Shown in pieces: positions 6,747 through 15,527 of a stretch of DNA of 50,606 nt. The stretch covers positions 1 to 50,606 of the forward strand of contig SFOX01000009.1 of NCBI GenBank assembly GCA_004552305.1, in the 5' to 3' direction. A program made the translations under genes and the position numbers. The stretch is from Subdoligranulum variabile (GTDB lineage: Bacteria > Bacillota > Clostridia > Oscillospirales > Ruminococcaceae). The first letter of the stretch is position 1. Each line of letters begins with the position of its first letter. The notes beneath the pieces were generated by a model that worked only from the letters and a program-made list of their open reading frames with translations, was not told the origin of the DNA and searched no databases.

Positions 6747-8171
6747 TTAGGGCTGCAGCACGGCGATTTGTGCGGGCGCGGCGCAGCGGCTGTGGTGCAG
6801 GCGGGTTCCGGCGCTTTGAAAATTGCGTGCAGCCGTCAAAAATTCCGGCGTGATTTCCTCGCCGGGAGCAAGCAGCGGCACGCCGGGCGGGTACGCCCAG
6901 ATGTACTCGGCGGAAATTCTGCCCGCCGCCACATCCTGCGGCAGCGTTTGGCAGGGCTGCAGAACCGCCTGCCCGATCGGGCAAACCGCGGACCCCGGGC
7001 GCGGCAGCATCAGCGTCGGCGCGTGGATTTTTTGCGCTGTATCGTTATACTTTTGCAAAACCTGCGCCAAGCGCGGCAGGGTGTCCGGCGCGTCGCAGGG
7101 CGAGGTCATTGCCAGAACATCGTCCCCGCGCACCATCTCCGGCTCAAAGCCGTTTTGCCGCAAAAATGCTGCGCCCCGGCTGCCGATGCGCAGCAAAATT
7201 TTGCTTGCATCAAAAGCATAAAAATCCGGGTGGTTCTGCAAGGTGTCCGCGCCGTGGCACAGCGCCGGGATATAGCACAAATTGCGCACAGCATCGTCAA
7301 AATCATTCAGTTGTCTGCGCCATTCGGCAAAGGCGGCTCTCCCCTGCTGTGCCAGCCACGCGGTACATCCGTCCAGGCTGACCAGCAGCGGATAGCTGGG
7401 CGAGCTGGTTTCAAACACGTCCAGCTGGCGTTCGATTTCCGCATCGTCCGCCAAGGTTCCGTTCACCTGCAAAAAGGCGGTCTGCGTTAAGCTGGGCAGC
7501 GTTTTGTGCGCGCTTTGCACCACAACGTCCGCGCCCGCCGCCACCGCGCCGCCCTGCCAGCCCAGCGGTTCGGCAAAGGGCAGGTAGTGTGCGCCGTGGG
7601 CTTCGTCCACCAAAAGCGGCACGCCGTGCGCGTGGCAAATTTGGGCAATCGACGCAATGTCCGAAACCACGCCCTCATAGGTTGGGCTGGTTATCACGAC
7701 ACAGCGTATATTTTTGTGTTGCTCCAGCGCCGCCTGCACGTCGGCGGGCGGCACGCTGCCGTACACGCCAAAGGCGGGGTCCACCGGCGGCAGCAGGTAA
7801 TGCGCGCGCAACTGCCCCAACTCCACCGCGTGGTAGACCGCCTTGTGGCAGTTGCGCGCCATCAAAATTTCACTGCCGAAGGGTGCCAGCGCGCGCACGC
7901 CCGCCAGCAGCCCCACCGTGCTGCCCCCCACCAAATACCAGCAGCGGCGGCTGCCGTACAGCGCGGCGGTGCGCTGCATCGCTTGTGCCAGAATGCCGTC
8001 CGCCTCGTGCAGGTCGTCGGCGCCGTCAATTTCGGTCATATCCCACGCGGCGCAGCCCAGCCCGGGCGCAGGGCAAATGCGGCGCTTGTGTCCGGGCATA
8101 TGCAGCGGCGTGCGGGCGGCAGCTAAGTTCTGCAGCTGCTTTTGCAGCGGGGATTCAGGTTGCATCGTCAT
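6747..8171 (-). CDS. Orn/Lys/Arg decarboxylase-family PLP enzyme
   Basis: A 474-residue fold-type I PLP enzyme of the Orn/Lys/Arg decarboxylase major-domain group (Bacillus SpeA/YaaO type). It begins near TPLHMPGHKRR, the family's substrate-entry motif. It then has DLHEADGILAQAM, VGGSTVGLLAG (cofactor phosphate contacts), LLVDEAHGAHY (Asp-x-Ala-His), and the PLP lysine in QSAHKTLPSLTQ. The C-terminal AYPPGVPLLAPGEEIT is also typical. The length is that of the short Gram-positive form without the wing domain. Whether it acts on arginine, lysine or ornithine cannot be read from the sequence. The start is set at ATG 8171, 10 nt after GTGGAG; a TTG at 8189 is less likely. No operon partner is evident. 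Confidence 0.85.
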   Translation of the reverse strand: MTMQPESPLQKQLQNLAAARTPLHMPGHKRRICPAPGLGCAAWDMTEIDGADDLHEADGILAQAMQRTAALYGSRRCWYLVGGSTVGLLAGVRALAPFGSEILMARNCHKAVYHAVELGQLRAHYLLPPVDPAFGVYGSVPPADVQAALEQHKNIRCVVITSPTYEGVVSDIASIAQICHAHGVPLLVDEAHGAHYLPFAEPLGWQGGAVAAGADVVVQSAHKTLPSLTQTAFLQVNGTLADDAEIERQLDVFETSSPSYPLLVSLDGCTAWLAQQGRAAFAEWRRQLNDFDDAVRNLCYIPALCHGADTLQNHPDFYAFDASKILLRIGSRGAAFLRQNGFEPEMVRGDDVLAMTSPCDAPDTLPRLAQVLQKYNDTAQKIHAPTLMLPRPGSAVCPIGQAVLQPCQTLPQDVAAGRISAEYIWAYPPGVPLLAPGEEITPEFLTAARNFQSAGTRLHHSRCAAPAQIAVLQP

Positions 8172-8270
8172 AGCGGAAATACTCCACAAACACAGGTAAA
8201 TTTCATTATTTTTGCGTTAATTCGATATTTTTATCATCATGAAATTTGTGCAAACGCTGCCCGGCAGCCT

Positions 8271-10766
8271 TTACTCCACCACCACTTCGGCGCGGCTGCC
8301 CGCGCGCGTTTTGCTGACCCGGATTTGCCGGGTCAGGCGGTCCTGCAAGCCCTCGACGTGGGAAATCACGCCCACCAGCTTGTCGCTGCCCGCCAGCCCT
8401 GCCAGCGTGTCGATGGCTTTTTCCAGGCTGTCGGCGTCCAGCGAGCCGAAGCCCTCGTCAATAAACAGCGTTTCAATGGCGACGCCGCCGGCGTTCTGCT
8501 GGATGGTATCGCTGATGCCCAGCGCCAGACTCAGCGCCGCCATAAAGCTTTCGCCGCCCGAAAGACTGCCCACGGGGCGGGTCTTGCCGGTGTAGGCGTC
8601 AAACACGTCCAGATCCAGCGCCGTCTTGCCCGAAAGGCTCTCGCTCTTGCGGCGCAGCAGCTTGTACTGTCCGTCGGTCATACGGGTAAAGCGCAGGTTG
8701 GCGGCATCGACCACACCGTCAAAATAGAACGCCTGAACGTACTGTTCAAACGGCAGCTTGATTTTGCCCGCCAAATTGCCGTTGATGGTCTTGCTTAAAT
8801 TGTCCCACATCGTGCGCTTTTGGCGGGCGGTTTCCCACTTTTTGCGGGTGGTCTGCAAGCCCTGCTGGGCGGCGCGGTTGGCGTTCTGACGCTGCACGGC
8901 GGCGTCCCGCAAGGCAATGGCGGCGGCGCGGTCGGTCTGCAGGCGCTGCAGGGCTGCCATCAGCTTGTTCAGCGTTTCGGGGTCGTTGTGGCGGGGTAAG
9001 GTTTCCTGCAATTGCTGCACACGCGCCAGCGCGGCGGCGTGACCCGCCTTGGCGTTGGTGGCGCGGCGCACGGCGGCAAAGGATTGTTTTTCCAGCACGG
9101 ACAGCTGCTGGTTTAAAATTTCCAGCCGATGCACCACAGCGTCCAGCTGCTCGGTTTCTTTTTTGTACTGGTTCAGCTGCTTGTGCAGCCCCAGCAAGCC
9201 GTCGTCCAGGCTGCTCTGCTGGGCGCTCAGCGCCTCGTACAGGGCGGGGTTGTCCAGCTCGGCGGCGGGCTTTCCGGTGTAGCGCGCCCCGCGCTTTGCA
9301 AAAAATTCATCGGCTTGCCGTACAATCAGGCTGCGCAGCTGCTCGGCGCGGGTCACGGCTTCCCCGGCTGCACGGCTGGCATCGGCGGTGGTGCGGCGCT
9401 GGTTCATCAGCAGCTTTTCGCGCTGCTCCAGCTCCTTTTCGGTCACATGGTTTTTGGGCAGCTCGGCAATTTTGGGGTGCTGGCGGCTGCCGCAGACCGG
9501 GCATGGGCTGCCCGCGTGCAGCTCCTGCGCCAGAAGTCCCGCGCGGTTGGCATTTAATTGACGCTGCATCGCGGCATATTCGGTTTCGGCTGCATCCAGC
9601 TTTTCCTGTGCTTTGGCGTAGGCTGCCTGCTTTTTTTCGGCGTCGGTGCGCTGCTGCGCCTCCTGCTCCAGACTTTTCAGCAACTGTTCGCAGCTGACGG
9701 TCAGCGCCTGTGCCAGCTCGATCTGGTGCTGCAATTTCACCTGTTCGGTGTCGGTGCGCCCGATGCTGTCGCGCTGCTTTTCGGTTTCGGCAATGTTCTG
9801 CTTCAGCGCCTGCATCCGCTTTTGCAGCTCGTCCTGCTCCGCCTCGCTCTTGGTCTGCACCTCGGCGGTGCGGTCCGCTTCTGCCTGCAATTCCTGCAGT
9901 TGGCGGCGGCGGGCAGCCTGCTGCTCTGCCAGCTTGACCCCGGCGTTGCCGCGCGCGAGCTTTTCCTCTAAGCCTTGGATGATTTCGTTTTGCCGGTTTT
10001 CCGTTTCCTCGTCCTGCAGCAGCAGACGGGCTGTCAGCTCCATCGTTTTGTCGGTGGCAAAAACCTGCTGGTCGTCCTGCAATTCCCTCAGGGCGGCTGC
10101 CGTTTCGGGAACGGCGGGGTCTGCCTGCAGGCTGTTCAGGTGCATCAGCAGGGCGTCCTCCAGCCGGGCGCAGGCGTCCCCTGCCTTGGTGGCTTCCTGC
10201 ACGGCGACCTGCCCCAGACGCTGATAGTCGGCGGTGTCAAAAATTTGGCGCAAAATCGCGGCTCTGTCCGCCGAGGGGGCGTTCAGCAGGCGGGTAAAAT
10301 CGTTTTGCGCCAGCATCGAAACCTGCGCAAACTGCTTGGCGTCAATGCCCAAAAGCTGCGTTACAGCGTTGGTTACTGCCAGCGCCCCGCTGACAGGCTC
10401 CTCCGGCTCGCGCAGAAATTCCGCCTTGGGCGGGCATTTTACCACGCCGCTGCCGCGCTTGGCGGCACGTTGCTGCTCGGGCCAGCGGCGCACGGTATAG
10501 CTGCGCCCGCGGTGGGTAAATTGCAATTCCACGCAGGTTTCTGCCGTAGGCTCGGCAAAATCGCTGCGCAGCATCGTGGTTTTTCGGTTTTCGCCGGTGG
10601 TTTCGCCGTACAGGGCAAAGGTGATGGCATCAAACAGCGCGGTCTTGCCGCTGCCGGTATCGCCGCCGATCAAAAACAGGCCGCTGCCGCCAAAGGCAGA
10701 AAAATCCAGCTCGGTCTGCCCGGCGTAGGGACCAAAGGCGGTCAGCTGCAGGCGTGTCGGCTTCAT
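8271..10766 (-). CDS. sbcC: Nuclease subunit SbcC (Rad50-like ATPase)
   Basis: The 831-residue ATPase partner of SbcD cleaves hairpins and processes DNA ends, a relevant activity in a region full of palindromes. The Walker A motif is GDTGSGKT (35-42). Two long coiled coils meet at a zinc hook, CPVCG (Cys422, Cys425). The ABC signature SLSGGESFMAALSLALG and Walker B TLFIDEGFGSLD (about 765-775) lie near the C-terminus. The protein is shorter than E. coli SbcC (about 1050), mainly in the coiled-coil arms. Its ATG overlaps the sbcD stop by 4 bp, so the two are translationally coupled. Confidence 0.95.
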   Translation of the reverse strand: MKPTRLQLTAFGPYAGQTELDFSAFGGSGLFLIGGDTGSGKTALFDAITFALYGETTGENRKTTMLRSDFAEPTAETCVELQFTHRGRSYTVRRWPEQQRAAKRGSGVVKCPPKAEFLREPEEPVSGALAVTNAVTQLLGIDAKQFAQVSMLAQNDFTRLLNAPSADRAAILRQIFDTADYQRLGQVAVQEATKAGDACARLEDALLMHLNSLQADPAVPETAAALRELQDDQQVFATDKTMELTARLLLQDEETENRQNEIIQGLEEKLARGNAGVKLAEQQAARRRQLQELQAEADRTAEVQTKSEAEQDELQKRMQALKQNIAETEKQRDSIGRTDTEQVKLQHQIELAQALTVSCEQLLKSLEQEAQQRTDAEKKQAAYAKAQEKLDAAETEYAAMQRQLNANRAGLLAQELHAGSPCPVCGSRQHPKIAELPKNHVTEKELEQREKLLMNQRRTTADASRAAGEAVTRAEQLRSLIVRQADEFFAKRGARYTGKPAAELDNPALYEALSAQQSSLDDGLLGLHKQLNQYKKETEQLDAVVHRLEILNQQLSVLEKQSFAAVRRATNAKAGHAAALARVQQLQETLPRHNDPETLNKLMAALQRLQTDRAAAIALRDAAVQRQNANRAAQQGLQTTRKKWETARQKRTMWDNLSKTINGNLAGKIKLPFEQYVQAFYFDGVVDAANLRFTRMTDGQYKLLRRKSESLSGKTALDLDVFDAYTGKTRPVGSLSGGESFMAALSLALGISDTIQQNAGGVAIETLFIDEGFGSLDADSLEKAIDTLAGLAGSDKLVGVISHVEGLQDRLTRQIRVSKTRAGSRAEVVVE

Positions 10767-11887
10767 TTTTGTGCCTCCTCTCGGATTTTTTTCACGGCTT
10801 CCCTCTCGTCCTCGGTTAAGGGGCGCCCGTTCATCTGCTCAAAAAAGTCGCCGAACAATTCGGCAAAGCTCTTGCCCTCCACCGCCAAAACCGGCGCTGC
10901 GTCCTCGTCCGTCTGGCGGGGGCGGTAGTCCAGCCGCATGGCGTTGGGGTAGGCTGCCCGCAGCGCCGCCATGGCCTCGGGCAGGGGCGTGGGGTCGGTC
11001 AGCGTTGCCCAGATGTAATCCGCGGTGTCGGTGGGGTTTTCGGTCAGCTTGGCAAGCGGTCCTGTCAGGTGGCGCATCTCGCGCCGGGGCTTGAGCGGCA
11101 GCACCTCCACGCGGTCCAGCCCGCGCCGCCCCAGCTTGACCAGCGTCACGGATTTTTGTGCGCCGCACTCGTCCAAATGGTAGCACAGCGGTGCGCCCGC
11201 GTAGCGCACGCTGTTTTTGCCGATGGTCTGCGGGCGGTGGATATGCCCCAGCGCCGTGTAGCAAAAGTCAGAAAAATGCGCTGCATCGACAGCCTCTACC
11301 GTGCCGACGTTGACAGGCACGGTTTCGCTGCCGGAGAGTTTGGGGCTTTTTGCCCCGGCAATGACCATCTGGTGCGCCACCAAAACCCGGCGCTTGGCGG
11401 CAGGCACCGCCAGCTGCAGCGCGGCTGCCACGGCGGCGTCATAGTCGGGGATGTCGGCATCGGGCAAAAAGTGGCGCACGGTCGCGGCACGCACAAAGGG
11501 CAGCAGGCAAAATTCTACTTCACCGTAGTTGTCCGCCAGCACGACCTGACGCGGCGCGCCGGTAAACCGCCCGGCAAGATAAATGCCCTGCCCTGCCAGC
11601 AGCTGGGCGGCAAAATCCAGACGCTCGGCGCTGTCGTGGTTGCCGGACACCGCCAGCACAGGCACCTGCCGCGCCGAAAGCTGGGTCAAAAACCAGTCCA
11701 GCAGCGTGCAGGCCGCGGCGGGCGGCACAGGGTTGTCGTAGATATCGCCCGCCAGCACGACCGCCTCGACCTTGTTTTTGTCGCAGATATCCAGCACCTG
11801 CTCTAAAATAAAACGCTGATCCTCCAGAAAATCGAACCCGTTGACCCGCTTGCCCAAGTGCAGATCCGCAAGATGCAAAAATTTCAT
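10763..11887 (-). CDS. sbcD: Nuclease subunit SbcD (Mre11-like)
   Basis: A 374-residue metallophosphoesterase, the nuclease subunit of SbcCD. Motifs in order: LHLADLHLGKRV (metal ligands), LAGDIYDNPVPP, VSGNHDSAERLDFA, LVAHQMV and ALGHIHRPQ. All five phosphoesterase blocks are intact. The start at ATG 11887 follows AGAGG by 8 nt; upstream in-frame codons have no ribosome site. It is followed directly by sbcC. The acetyltransferase gene upstream ends only 23 bp before this start, suggesting one transcript. Confidence 0.95.
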   Translation of the reverse strand: MKFLHLADLHLGKRVNGFDFLEDQRFILEQVLDICDKNKVEAVVLAGDIYDNPVPPAAACTLLDWFLTQLSARQVPVLAVSGNHDSAERLDFAAQLLAGQGIYLAGRFTGAPRQVVLADNYGEVEFCLLPFVRAATVRHFLPDADIPDYDAAVAAALQLAVPAAKRRVLVAHQMVIAGAKSPKLSGSETVPVNVGTVEAVDAAHFSDFCYTALGHIHRPQTIGKNSVRYAGAPLCYHLDECGAQKSVTLVKLGRRGLDRVEVLPLKPRREMRHLTGPLAKLTENPTDTADYIWATLTDPTPLPEAMAALRAAYPNAMRLDYRPRQTDEDAAPVLAVEGKSFAELFGDFFEQMNGRPLTEDEREAVKKIREEAQK

Positions 11888-11909
11888 AGGATGTACCTCT
11901 TTGGTCTTT

Positions 11910-12410
11910 TTACCGCCATAGCTTTTCGTAGGTGGCAATATCCAACGTTACGCCGTCCAAAACTTCCATAGGCACGACCTCCGCCTTGCGGAAGCGGCAC
12001 TTTTTGCAAAAGCCCTCGGCCTTTAAATCCTTGGCCCAGAACCTGATGTACAGGCGGCTGCGTCCGTCGCCCTCCGCCAGCTTTTGGGCGTAGGCAACGA
12101 TGCTGCGCCCGATGCCCTGCCCGCGCGCCTTTTCTTTTAAAAAGAGGCGGCTCAGGCACATGGCGCCCGCGGGACCTAAGTCCAGCGCAAAATAGCCCAC
12201 CGGCTCGCTGCCGAGGTAGACCAAAAAATAGTTGATGACGCCGCTGTGGATTTCGTCATCGGTCAGGATATCGCTTTGGTATTTTTCTGCCAGCGCTGCC
12301 GCGACCTTGGGGGTCAGCTTGGTGTAGTGCTGCACAAAAATTTCCTGCGCCAGCTCGCTGACCAGCGCAACATAGCGGGACTTGGTGACCTGCTTAAAGG
12401 TGGGATTCAT
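11910..12410 (-). CDS. GNAT family N-acetyltransferase
   Basis: A 166-residue acetyl-CoA-dependent acetyltransferase. The acetyl-CoA pyrophosphate loop is clear at about 104-112 (KARGQGIGRSIV), preceded by the beta strand AMCLSRLFL. The C-terminal half (YIRFWAKDLKAEGFCKKCRF) fits the fold's last strands. The substrate is unknown. It lies upstream of sbcDC on the same strand, which indicates co-transcription rather than a DNA repair role. Confidence 0.85.
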   Translation of the reverse strand: MNPTFKQVTKSRYVALVSELAQEIFVQHYTKLTPKVAAALAEKYQSDILTDDEIHSGVINYFLVYLGSEPVGYFALDLGPAGAMCLSRLFLKEKARGQGIGRSIVAYAQKLAEGDGRSRLYIRFWAKDLKAEGFCKKCRFRKAEVVPMEVLDGVTLDIATYEKLWR

Positions 12411-12432
12411 TGGGTGACTCCTTTTTTGTTCA

Positions 12433-12549
12433 GGCTTCCCCTTGGGGGGGGAAGCTGTCCGCGCAGCGGACTGATGAGGGGGATATTTTCGGTCATTGCC
12501 CCCTCATCCGGCGCTTTGCGCCACCTTCCCCCTATGGGGGAAGGCTTTT
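12433..12549. repeat. Multi-hairpin repeat (P family), copy 1
   Basis: About 117 bp made of successive hairpins. A CTTCCCC...GGGGAAG arm comes first, then GTCCGCGCAGCGGAC. GATGAGGGG and its distant partner CCCCTCATC follow, then GGCGCTTTGCGCC, and a closing CCTTCCCC...GGGGAAGG. Six other copies lie at 17150, 20981, 28158, 39957, 48025 and 50371. Confidence 0.85.
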
Positions 12550-12577
12550 GCCGAGGGCGGCATTCCGAAATTCTTTT

Positions 12578-12934
12578 CTATGATTTATTTTCCACTACCG
12601 TCACACTTGCCTTGGCGGGCATACACGCCGCCCAGTCGCCGACCTCGTGCAGGGTGCCGAAATTTTCGCACAAATGGTCGGGGCAGGGGCTGTCGATAAA
12701 CCGTATCCCGCCGTTCTGCACCTGCAAATGGATGGTATACCTGCCCGTGTCAATGTCGTACACGGCATCGCTCGTCAAATCAATATACTGCGTTTCGGCG
12801 GCATCGCCGTACTGCAAAAGCGCCATACTCCCCTGCCCTTTTGGGTGGGTAAAGGCAAAAATCAGCGCTGCAACGGCAAGAACAGCGGCAACAAACAGCA
12901 GCTCCTTTTTGTGGCTGCTAAAAAAATGTTTCAT
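12578..12934 (-). CDS. NusG domain II-containing secreted or membrane protein
   Basis: A 118-residue protein with one N-terminal membrane helix (about 10-29, LLFVAAVLAVAALIFAFT) followed by an extracytoplasmic NusG-II fold. The family pattern is seen in the run of beta strands ending IHLQVQNGGIRFIDSPCPDHLC and in the conserved paired cysteines. The family is common in Clostridia, often near respiratory or RNA-processing genes, and its role is unknown. The start overlaps the RNase Z stop by 4 bp (ATGA), so it is coupled to that gene. Confidence 0.85.
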   Translation of the reverse strand: MKHFFSSHKKELLFVAAVLAVAALIFAFTHPKGQGSMALLQYGDAAETQYIDLTSDAVYDIDTGRYTIHLQVQNGGIRFIDSPCPDHLCENFGTLHEVGDWAACMPAKASVTVVENKS

Positions 12935-13827
12935 ACCTTGTCAAATTCCAGTTCTTCCTGCATACCGTCCGCCCCGGCGCGGGCGGCGGCAAATTTTTCC
13001 TGCGCGGCGGCAAGCCCGGGCGCGGTGTCGGTCACGGCGGCGCTGTAATGCGTCAGCCACAGGCGCCGCACGTTCGCCTCGGCTGCCAGCGCCCCCGCCT
13101 GCCGGCAGGTCGAATGCCCGTACAAAAGCGCCTTGGGCAGGTCGGCATCGTCGGCGTAGGTGGCGTCCATACACAAAAGGTCGGCGTCCTGCGCGGCGTT
13201 CAGCAGGGCTTCGCAGGGGGATGTGTCGGTGGCGTACACCAGCTTCAGCCCGCGGCGCGCGCTGCCCAAAACCTGGTCTGGAGTAAAGCCCGCCACGCTC
13301 TGCCCGGACTGCAATAAGCTCCAGTAGGCAAGGGGAATGTTCTCCTCTTTTGCCTTAGCTGCGTCAAATTTTCCGGCGCGGGGGAGTTCTATCTTGTACC
13401 CTAAGCACCGCACACGGTGCTGCAGCGGGATGCTCTGCACGCAAAGCGGACCTACGGCAAAGGTTTCGTCCGGGTGCAATTCGCGCCACTGCACCTCAAA
13501 CGGCAAAGGACCCGCCAGAACTTCCATCGCCGCCGACACCGAACCGATGCCCACGGGACCCGCCACCAGCAGCGGCGCGGTGCGGTTTTGGCTGCCCATC
13601 GTCTGCAAAAGCCCCGGCAGCCCAAAAATATGATCCCCGTGGTAGTGCGTCAGCAGCACGGCGTCCAGCTTGTACAGGCTGATACCGCATTGCCGCAGCC
13701 GCGTCTGGGTGCCTTCGCCGCAGTCGATCAGCAGGGAAGCGCCGTTGGTATGTACCGCCATGCATGCCAGCGCACGGCTGGGCAGGGGCTGGGTGCCGCC
13801 GGTGCCGGGCAAGGTTACCTGTATCAA
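12931..13827 (-). CDS. rnz: Ribonuclease Z
   Basis: A 298-residue tRNA 3'-processing endonuclease. It is needed here because some tRNAs, including the tRNA-Ile and tRNA-Glu of this window, lack encoded CCA. The metallo-beta-lactamase motif is LLTHYHGDHIFGLPG. It also has VYATDTSPC, DATYADDADLPKAL with the downstream GHST, and LTHYSA. The usual beginning MIQVTLLGTGG appears here as IQVTLPGTGG after a TTG codon at 13827, 7 nt from AGGAGG. The open frame extends further upstream, but TTG is the best start. The DNA before it (13828-14154) is REP-rich. Confidence 0.92.
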   Translation of the reverse strand: MIQVTLPGTGGTQPLPSRALACMAVHTNGASLLIDCGEGTQTRLRQCGISLYKLDAVLLTHYHGDHIFGLPGLLQTMGSQNRTAPLLVAGPVGIGSVSAAMEVLAGPLPFEVQWRELHPDETFAVGPLCVQSIPLQHRVRCLGYKIELPRAGKFDAAKAKEENIPLAYWSLLQSGQSVAGFTPDQVLGSARRGLKLVYATDTSPCEALLNAAQDADLLCMDATYADDADLPKALLYGHSTCRQAGALAAEANVRRLWLTHYSAAVTDTAPGLAAAQEKFAAARAGADGMQEELEFDKV

Positions 13828-14154
13828 GTCAAGACCTCCTTTTGAAAAAAGCTTGTAGTAGCGTGGTAATTCTAAAGCTTTACTTTTCGTTTTCATGGAC
13901 TGGCAGGGGTGGGGCACGCCCCGCCCGCGACTGTATTTTATGAATGAATCTAGTGGTTTGGCTTGTAGGCACGGCTACTATGCCGCCCGCCGCAGCCATC
14001 CCAACCCTACAAACCTACCGAAAAAAGGCTTTTTACACTCTTATTTTCGAATTCCTAAAGTACCCCATTATCCAGAATAGTATAGCACATTTTTGAGCCA
14101 AAATAAAGCCATAATATAAAATCATATACAGTATATTTATACAAAGAATATACA
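13828..14154. repeat. Non-coding stretch with two REP-like palindromes
   Basis: No gene is seen. A variant of the GGGGCGGGGC palindrome lies at about 13905-13929 (GGGGTGGGGCACGCCCCGCCC). A GTAGGCACGG...CCGCCC variant lies at about 13962-13990. The remainder is AT-rich, including TTATCCAGA at 14068, one mismatch from a DnaA box. Confidence 0.6.
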
Positions 14155-14197
14155 AACAAAAAGCTGCCCGCTTTATTTTATAAAGCAAGCAGCAGGG
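14155..14197 (-). terminator. Terminator downstream of the glycosyltransferase transcript
   Basis: On the minus strand a stem GCTGC...GCTTTAT/ATAAAGC...GCAGC is followed by TTTTTGTTTG. It would end transcripts coming from the glycosyltransferase gene before RNase Z. Confidence 0.7.
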
Positions 14198-14259
14198 AAG
14201 TGGTGGTTCTGTTTTTTTTTGGGGTTTTGGCGGCAGCCTTTTTACGGGAAATTGCCTTA

Positions 14260-14470
14260 TTAACTATTACTATTTTAGTAGTAGTAGTAGGGGGTGTTAA
14301 AACGGTGGAAAACCCGCCAAACCCCGATAACGGTGCAGAAAACGGGGGTGGAAGTTTTCCCCTGCGGCTGTGGACATTTTTGTGGAAAGTCTTGATAACT
14401 TTTTCTTTTCCACACCGCCTTGGGAAAACTCCTTGTTGAAAACTGAAAACTCTGTGGAAAACCGGCAGCC
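14260..14470. other. Cluster of DnaA-box-like sites beside (TAG)5: possible DnaA-binding/unwinding region
   Basis: Between two minus-strand genes lies non-coding DNA with five consecutive TAG triplets (14276-14290). A G-run and several 9-mers close to TGTGGATAA/TTATCCACA follow: GGTGGAAAA (14304), TGTGGACAT (14369), TGTGGAAAG (14381), TTTTCCACA (14406) and TGTGGAAAA (14453). The last two have one mismatch; the others have two. The order trinucleotide repeats, GC-rich spacer, DnaA boxes resembles the DnaA-trio unwinding module of bacterial origins. It is about 29 kb from dnaA, and the flanking genes do not diverge from it. A regulatory DnaA-binding locus is therefore as possible as an origin. 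The short reading frames here have no protein-like composition. Confidence 0.45.
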
Positions 14471-14516
14471 TTCGACTCACTTTTTATAGTCCTATTTATA
14501 GGAATTTAAAACCGCG

Positions 14517-15374
14517 TCACGCCTCGGACGTTGCCACCAGATACTTGAATATTTGCGTTTTATACTCCTCGTATAATCCCATATGCTCGTACAACTCCTT
14601 GTAGTAGGCGAACAGGGTAGAGCGCGTTTTGACCACGTTGACGGGGTTCAGCACCGTGTGTACCGCGCTTTTGGGGTTGTTGTAGTAGTTGTAAATGGGC
14701 GTGGACAGCGCGTAAAAGCTGTTGGCGTAGCGGATGTAGCTTAAATTGAAATAGAGGTCCTCGCTCCAGTCCATATCCACATCGCAGACAACATCCTCGT
14801 GCGCGTGGACGATCTCGGTGCGGTAGAGCTTATTCCACATAACACCGTAATAAAAGCTGGCAGGCTCCTGCATCAGTCCGGCGGCGAACTGCTCTTTGTT
14901 CATAGCGCCCTCCAGCAAAAAGCCGTAGGTCTGCACCTTTAAAAGATGCTGCGGCACGGTGTTGATGTCCTCCTCTTCCTCGTCGCGCAAGCGCGGCAGC
15001 GTGATGCGGTTGTAGTGCGCAATCACCAAATCTGCGCCGGATAATTCGGCTTTTTGCACAAGCAGCTCGGTGGCATAGGGCTGCAGGGTGTCGTCGGCAT
15101 CGACAAATTGCAGATATTTGCCGTGCGCCTCGCGCAGACCCAGATTGCGGGTGGCTGCCACGCCGCTGTTGGTTTTGTCGATCAGCACAATGCGCTTGTC
15201 CACCCCGGCGTACATTTTGCACACCTGCAGGCTGACGTCCTTGCTGCCGTCGTTGAGCAGGATGATCTCCAGATTTTTGTAGGTCTGGCGGCGAATACTC
15301 TCGACACAGCGTGCAATATGGTCCTGCGCGTTGTAGATGGGTACAATGATGCTGACCAGCGGTTGTTCACACAT
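14517..15374 (-). CDS. Glycosyltransferase family 2
   Basis: A 285-residue GT-A enzyme that would transfer a sugar from a nucleotide donor during surface polysaccharide synthesis. It begins LVSIIVPIYNAQDHIARCVESI, followed by ILLNDGSKDVS (donor site) and RNLGLREAHGKYLQFVDADD, where FVDADD carries the DXD-type metal site. Acceptor and linkage cannot be read. It starts at 15374, 7 nt after AGGAGG. The flippase at 17364 may serve the same pathway, but the two are separated by an unrelated plus-strand gene. Confidence 0.88.
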   Translation of the reverse strand: MCEQPLVSIIVPIYNAQDHIARCVESIRRQTYKNLEIILLNDGSKDVSLQVCKMYAGVDKRIVLIDKTNSGVAATRNLGLREAHGKYLQFVDADDTLQPYATELLVQKAELSGADLVIAHYNRITLPRLRDEEEEDINTVPQHLLKVQTYGFLLEGAMNKEQFAAGLMQEPASFYYGVMWNKLYRTEIVHAHEDVVCDVDMDWSEDLYFNLSYIRYANSFYALSTPIYNYYNNPKSAVHTVLNPVNVVKTRSTLFAYYKELYEHMGLYEEYKTQIFKYLVATSEA

Positions 15375-15453
15375 AGGGCGACCTCCTGAACAAAAGTGGG
15401 GGATAGGCGTATATTACAATAAGGTAAATCCTACCACAAAGATACCACAAATA

Positions 15454-15482
15454 TTGCCGAAATTCAAGAAATATGGTACTAT
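15454..15482 (+). promoter_or_regulatory. Probable promoter of the M32 carboxypeptidase gene
   Basis: TTGCCG (15454-15459), a 17-bp spacer and TACTAT (15477-15482) lie about 45 bp before the start codon in an AT-rich gap between divergent genes. Confidence 0.55.
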
Positions 15483-15527
15483 AAAGCCATAATATTATGA
15501 ACCATTCTGTTGAAAAGAGGCAGCATT

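Noticed and set aside
14178..14480. A 100-codon minus-strand frame in the DnaA-box region
   Set aside because: Its composition is erratic (runs of T, K, P), it covers the terminator and the TAG repeats, and it has no ribosome site.
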